From Verrucomicrobiia bacterium (GTDB lineage: Bacteria > Verrucomicrobiota > Verrucomicrobiia > JADLBR01 > JAIBCM01), in assembly GCA_019694135.1 (NCBI GenBank), contig JAIBCM010000004.1, forward strand, positions 211,604-275,603: DNA of 64,000 nt. Reading direction: 5' to 3'. Each line of letters begins with the position of its first letter. Position 1 is the stretch's first letter. Of the stretch, positions 63,312-64,000 are shown in pieces. The position numbers and the translations under genes were made by a program. The notes under the pieces are model-generated. The model searched no databases and was not told where the DNA came from. It saw nothing but the letters and a program-made list of their open reading frames with translations.

Positions 63312-64000
63312 TTATCTAAGACAGTCCACAGCATTATTTATGAAATTCACATTATGTTCCTGAGTGTAATCAGCAAATAGCTCTACTGCAAATTCTGCAA
63401 GTTTCTTTTGAACAACAGGGGCTTTAAAAAAAACTAGTCTGTTAAAAGGAATTAGATTGTATATTGCTTCGGTATTTTTTCCTTCAGTGTAGTAAAGGTA
63501 ACTGTTTACACCAGTAGCAATAACACCGATAACAACCGTTGGTGCGGTTGGGATGAGTGCCGCATAACTTAAAATATCAAGGCCTGTATGAGTATCTAAA
63601 TTAATTATAAATTGATAAGTAACAGTATCAACCGGTTGACCCGTCCAAGCTTGTCGAAAACCGGCTTGAATGTTGTCAAGACCATTTAAAGCAAGTGCCC
63701 CACAGCCTAGAGCAAGGCCACCTCCCTCCGATCCTCCAATACAAACACCCCCGGCCCCTGCTTCCAGTAATCCTCCTAAAACTTGAAGACCACCAAAAAT
63801 TCGAGTTTCAAGCTCTGAAGGCTCACCTGTATCTGTATATTTTGTTGGATCAACGGCAATCATTAAAATAAATAGCCCCAATGGATCAATGCCATTCACA
63901 GGATCTCCGTTGCAATAAGCAAAACGATTCAAACTAAGAGGATCGTAGGTGTTTCCGAGGAGGATGTCTTGGTTGAGGAAGCGGTGGAGTTGGGGGCAGT
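63312..64000 (-). CDS. RHS-repeat protein, C-terminal part; N-terminus beyond window
   Basis: The frame is open to the right edge. In the last codons the RHS core reads CPQLHRFLNQDILLG, then YDPLSLNRFAYCNGDPVN and GIDPLGL, the end of an RHS-associated core. The following approximately 185 residues form the tip: a Gly/Ala-rich, hydrophobic stretch (LGGLLEAGAGGVCIGGSEGG) and a C-terminal helical part. The toxin type is not recognisable. There is no small immunity-sized ORF before the KdsB end on this strand. Confidence 0.85.
   Translation of the reverse strand, partial: CPQLHRFLNQDILLGNTYDPLSLNRFAYCNGDPVNGIDPLGLFILMIAVDPTKYTDTGEPSELETRIFGGLQVLGGLLEAGAGGVCIGGSEGGGLALGCGALALNGLDNIQAGFRQAWTGQPVDTVTYQFIINLDTHTGLDILSYAALIPTAPTVVIGVIATGVNSYLYYTEGKNTEAIYNLIPFNRLVFFKAPVVQKKLAEFAVELFADYTQEHNVNFINNAVDCLR

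Noticed and set aside
1..64000. CRISPR array
   Set aside because: No regularly spaced direct repeats seen.

Overview
The window is about 64 kb of low-to-moderate GC bacterial chromosome (about 40% GC by eye) from a Gram-negative organism. It carries LPS genes: heptose kinase and phosphatase, kdsB, and a fused LpxL-type acyltransferase/heptosyltransferase. It also has futalosine-route menaquinone (mqnD), deoxyhypusine-synthase-like proteins, large RHS proteins, and secreted proteins with NHL, FG-GAP, Big_2 and beta-helix repeats. I infer a PVC-superphylum bacterium, most likely Verrucomicrobiota. No rRNA or other decisive marker is present, so this is not proven.

Layout. 1-3.6 kb: the N-terminal part of a PilT-like ATPase, a small membrane protein and an AsmA-like protein. 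3.6-7.5 kb: a VOC protein, then a minus-strand purine/ureide cluster (malate synthase, OHCU decarboxylase, 5-hydroxyisourate hydrolase, allantoicase) that would turn urate breakdown products into glyoxylate and then malate. 7.6-11.6 kb: a VWA protein, histidine kinase and response regulator transcribed in that order. 11.7-23 kb: housekeeping and envelope genes (M14 peptidase-like, ymdB, mqnD, cupin, deoxyhypusine-synthase-like, NHL/FG-GAP protein, two tandem coiled-coil paralogues, cyclophilin, TPR protein, class II FBPase). 22.6-27.2 kb: an envelope glycosylation operon (52-aa membrane protein, UGT-type glycosyltransferase, LpxL-heptosyltransferase fusion, GT4). 27.2-34.9 kb: zinc ribbon, DUF4160/DUF2442 pair, pntAA-pntAB-pntB, an NTase-like pair, TPR protein, TfoX-C, MgtC and rmuC.

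34.9-50.5 kb is the accessory region. It starts with a decayed antitoxin-like gene and a CxxCH secreted protein. A 339-nt intergenic stretch follows, holding a hairpin and a GC-rich island flanked by direct repeats. Next come a complete reverse transcriptase translationally coupled to a 664-aa multi-span membrane protein, a convergent SPFH protein and a divergent membrane-anchored protein. After these lie a 1350-aa RHS protein with a small TM protein coupled to its end, and several small membrane or secreted proteins. The RT/membrane-protein/SPFH locus is my best candidate for an undescribed system. It does not look like a standard retron or DGR.

50.5-64 kb: dgkA, tRNA-Gln(CUG), gltB, queA, a DUF2335 cassette next to tRNA-Val(CAC), and a stem-loop with a U-tract that may be a small RNA. 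A tight six-gene operon follows (epimerase, DUF3108, deoxyhypusine-synthase-like, heptose-7-P kinase, GmhB-like, KdsB). The window ends in the C-terminal part of a second RHS protein. A 22-nt sequence recurs (19/22) downstream of both RHS genes in the same relative orientation.
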